Positions 61,781 through 64,000 of a DNA stretch of 64,000 nt are shown one piece after another. The stretch is taken from assembly GCA_964531715.1 (NCBI GenBank), contig CAZHEE010000004.1:105121-169120 (forward strand). The letters are read 5' to 3'. Source of the stretch: UBA1664 sp964531715. GTDB lineage: Bacteria; Pseudomonadota; Alphaproteobacteria; Micavibrionales; UBA1664. Each line of letters starts with the position of its first letter. The stretch's first letter is position 1. The position numbers and the translations under genes are program-made. The notes beneath the pieces were generated by a model that was not told the origin of the DNA, did not search any database, and saw nothing but the letters and a program-made list of their open reading frames with translations.

Positions 61781-63910
61781 ATGGCTGAAGCAACCACAGA
61801 TGACATTCCACTGAGCAGATACCGCAATTTCGGTATTATGGCGCATATTGATGCGGGGAAGACGACAACGTCCGAACGTATTCTTTATTACACTGGGAAA
61901 TCTCACAAAATCGGTGAGGTTCATGACGGTGCGGCCACAATGGACTGGATGGAGCAAGAGCAGGAGCGCGGAATCACAATTACTTCTGCCGCGACAACGA
62001 CTTTCTGGCAACATCCGCAAACAGATGAAGCGTTACGCCTGAATATTATTGATACGCCGGGGCACGTTGACTTCACCATTGAGGTTGAGCGGTCATTGCG
62101 TGTGCTTGACGGTGCGGTTGCGGTTCTCGATGCCAATGCGGGTGTTGAGCCTCAAACTGAAACTGTCTGGCGTCAAGGTGACAAATATAAAGTACCGCGC
62201 ATGGTCTTCGTCAATAAAATGGACAAAATCGGCGCTGACTTCTATAACTGCGAGAAAATGATGGTTGACCGCTTGGGCGCAACACCATTGGTGATACAGC
62301 TCCCGATTGGTTCAGAAAATGAATTTGCAGGCGTTGTAGATTTGTTAAAGATGAAGGCGATTGTCTGGGACGGTGAAAATCTCGGCGCGTCTTTCCATGA
62401 AGAAGACATTCCTGCCGACCTTATGGATAAGGCTCAGGAATATCGCGAAAAACTCATTGAGACTGCTGTTGAGCAAGATGACGATGCGATGGAGGCTTAC
62501 CTTGAAGGCAATGAGCCGAACATGGAGACGCTGATTGCTTGCATCCGTAAGGGAACAATCGCGAATATTTTCGTGCCGATGATTTGCGGCTCTGCCTTTA
62601 AAAATAAAGGTGTTCAGCCAATGTTGGATGCGGTTGCCATGTTTTTGCCGTCACCACTCGATGTTGGTGCGATGAAGGGTAAGAAGGTTGACAGTGATGA
62701 GGAAGATGAAAGAAAAATCTCTGCGGATGAGCCTTTCTCTGCTTTAGCATTTAAAATCATGAATGACCCGTTTGTCGGTTCTTTAACGTTTGTGCGGATA
62801 TACTCAGGCGTGCTTGAGTCAGGCTCTTATGTTCAAAACTCTGTGAAGGGTAAGCGCGAGCGTGTCGGGCGTATGCTCCTCATGCACTCAAATAACCGCG
62901 AGGAAATCAAGAAGGCCTCTGCCGGTGATATTGTGGCTCTCGTTGGTTTGAAAGAAACAACGACTGGGGACACTCTATGTGACATTTCTAAGCCGATTGT
63001 GCTTGAGCGGATGGAATTTCCAAAGCCTGTGATTGAAATCGCGGTTGAGCCGAAAACCAAGGCTGACCAAGAGAAAATGGGCTTGGCCTTGCAACGATTG
63101 GCGGCGGAAGACCCATCCTTTACTGTCTCCGTTGATCATGAATCAGGTCAGACAATCATGAAGGGGCAGGGCGAATTGCATCTTGATATCCTTGTTGACC
63201 GTATGAAGCGTGAATTCAAGGTTGAGGCGAATATCGGTGCGCCTCAGGTGGCTTATCGTGAGACAATCACGAAAGAGGTTGAGGTCGACTATACGCATAA
63301 GAAACAATCCGGTGGATCAGGGCAGTTTGCACGTGTGATTATGCAATTCAAGCCTTCGACTGAAATTAATGAAGAAACAGGCGAGAAAATTGACTTTGCT
63401 TTCACCAATACGGTTGTTGGCGGTAACGTACCGAAAGAATATATCCCGGGTGTTGAAAAAGGTGTGATTTCATCGAAGGATAACGGCGTTATTGCAGGCT
63501 TCCCGGTAATTGACTTTGTTTGTAACTTGTCTGACGGGTCTTACCACGATGTTGACTCATCTGTCATGGCATTTGAAATCGCGGGTCGTTCGGCTTTTAA
63601 GGAAGCGATGAAAAAGGCAGGGCCTCAGTTACTTGAGCCAATGATGAAGGTTGAGGTTGTGACACCTGAAGAATATCTTGGTGACATTATCGGTGATTTA
63701 TCATCACGCCGCGGTATTGTTCAGGGTCAGGATGATCGCGGGAATGCAAAGGTTGTAAAGGCGAATGTGCCATTGGCGAATATGTTCGGCTATATCAACC
63801 CGTTGCGGTCAATGTCTTCAGGTCGTGCGCAATTCTCAATGGTATTTTCGCATTACGCGCCTGTGCCACAGAATGTTGCCGATGAAATTAAAGAGAAAAT
63901 GGCGGGTTAA
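61781..63910 (+). CDS. fusA: elongation factor G
   Basis: EF-G drives translocation of the ribosome with GTP. The 709-residue protein has the G1 motif AHIDAGKTT, G3 DTPGHVDF and G4 VNKMD. Domain II and the C-terminal domain with the QGQDDRGNAKVVKA block near 645-658 are also intact. It follows rpsG after 63 bases and precedes tuf by 29 bases in the standard order. Confidence 0.98.
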   Translation: MAEATTDDIPLSRYRNFGIMAHIDAGKTTTSERILYYTGKSHKIGEVHDGAATMDWMEQEQERGITITSAATTTFWQHPQTDEALRLNIIDTPGHVDFTIEVERSLRVLDGAVAVLDANAGVEPQTETVWRQGDKYKVPRMVFVNKMDKIGADFYNCEKMMVDRLGATPLVIQLPIGSENEFAGVVDLLKMKAIVWDGENLGASFHEEDIPADLMDKAQEYREKLIETAVEQDDDAMEAYLEGNEPNMETLIACIRKGTIANIFVPMICGSAFKNKGVQPMLDAVAMFLPSPLDVGAMKGKKVDSDEEDERKISADEPFSALAFKIMNDPFVGSLTFVRIYSGVLESGSYVQNSVKGKRERVGRMLLMHSNNREEIKKASAGDIVALVGLKETTTGDTLCDISKPIVLERMEFPKPVIEIAVEPKTKADQEKMGLALQRLAAEDPSFTVSVDHESGQTIMKGQGELHLDILVDRMKREFKVEANIGAPQVAYRETITKEVEVDYTHKKQSGGSGQFARVIMQFKPSTEINEETGEKIDFAFTNTVVGGNVPKEYIPGVEKGVISSKDNGVIAGFPVIDFVCNLSDGSYHDVDSSVMAFEIAGRSAFKEAMKKAGPQLLEPMMKVEVVTPEEYLGDIIGDLSSRRGIVQGQDDRGNAKVVKANVPLANMFGYINPLRSMSSGRAQFSMVFSHYAPVPQNVADEIKEKMAG

Positions 63911-63939
63911 TCCAGTTTAGTAAGGAAAGGTAGAGTAAA

Positions 63940-64000
63940 ATGGGTAAGGATAAGTTTGAGCGTAATAAGCCACATGTGAATATCGGGACGATTGGTCACG
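63940..64000 (+). CDS. tuf: elongation factor Tu, 5' end only
   Basis: The ATG at 63940 opens MGKDKFERNKPHVNIGTIGH, the standard start of EF-Tu, and the frame continues past the window edge just before the G1 loop. The AAGGAAAGG ribosome binding site is nine bases upstream. It is the fourth gene of the rpsL-rpsG-fusA-tuf set. Confidence 0.97.
   Translation, partial: MGKDKFERNKPHVNIGTIGH

Overview
The window comes from a flagellated, aerobic Gram-negative bacterium with moderately low GC. It is most likely an alphaproteobacterium. Support comes from an RpoH-type sigma factor with an RpoH box, a cytochrome c oxidase I/II pair, an MlaC-like lipid carrier, and the str/beta order rplKA, rplJL, rpoBC, rpsL, rpsG, fusA, tuf. 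A DotA-like protein and a very large tail-fibre-like surface protein hint at a lineage near the Micavibrio or Holosporales groups. That placement is inference from gene content only.

Left part (1-21,400): housekeeping genes are separated by many dispersed palindromic repeats. They are a class II lysyl-tRNA synthetase with an extra C-terminal domain, nth, a cold-shock gene, uvrB, radC, map, an adenosine-deaminase-like gene, a J-domain gene, a CBS-less IMP dehydrogenase, a CinA-like gene and an alkyltransferase. An AT-rich type II restriction-modification pair of the HaeIII family (4681-6631) looks acquired. A small GIY-YIG nuclease gene fills the space between the two halves of a palindromic repeat (2806-3171).

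Middle part (16,200-45,400): a flagellar block has flgD-flgE-orf-flgK-flgL leftward and fliC-fliD-fliS rightward, separated by a structured flagellin leader. It is followed by an ECF sigma factor, a small protein with a weak dodecin-like pattern, acetoacetyl-CoA synthetase, a 1075-residue surface protein with a C-terminal S74 chaperone domain, an MlaC-like protein, tRNA-Tyr, a degenerate PPP-type phosphatase next to rpoH, ettA, coxB-coxA, a DotA-like membrane protein, a sugar transferase and an O-antigen ligase-like protein.

Right part (45,400-64,000): the ribosomal/RNA polymerase cluster is present in the usual order but is interrupted. AT-rich accessory genes sit between rplA and rplJ (cytosine deaminase plus nucleoside hydrolase), between rplL and rpoB (a secreted protein), and between rpoB and rpoC (an unknown small protein). 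Leaders with attenuator-like hairpins precede rplJ and rpoB, and a strong terminator follows rpoC. The window ends about 20 codons into tuf.

The observations most worth a second look are the GIY-YIG gene inside a split palindrome, the LysRS fusion, the pseudo-phosphatase beside rpoH, the mosaic DotA-like and S74 surface genes, and the accessory insertions in the rpl-rpo cluster.
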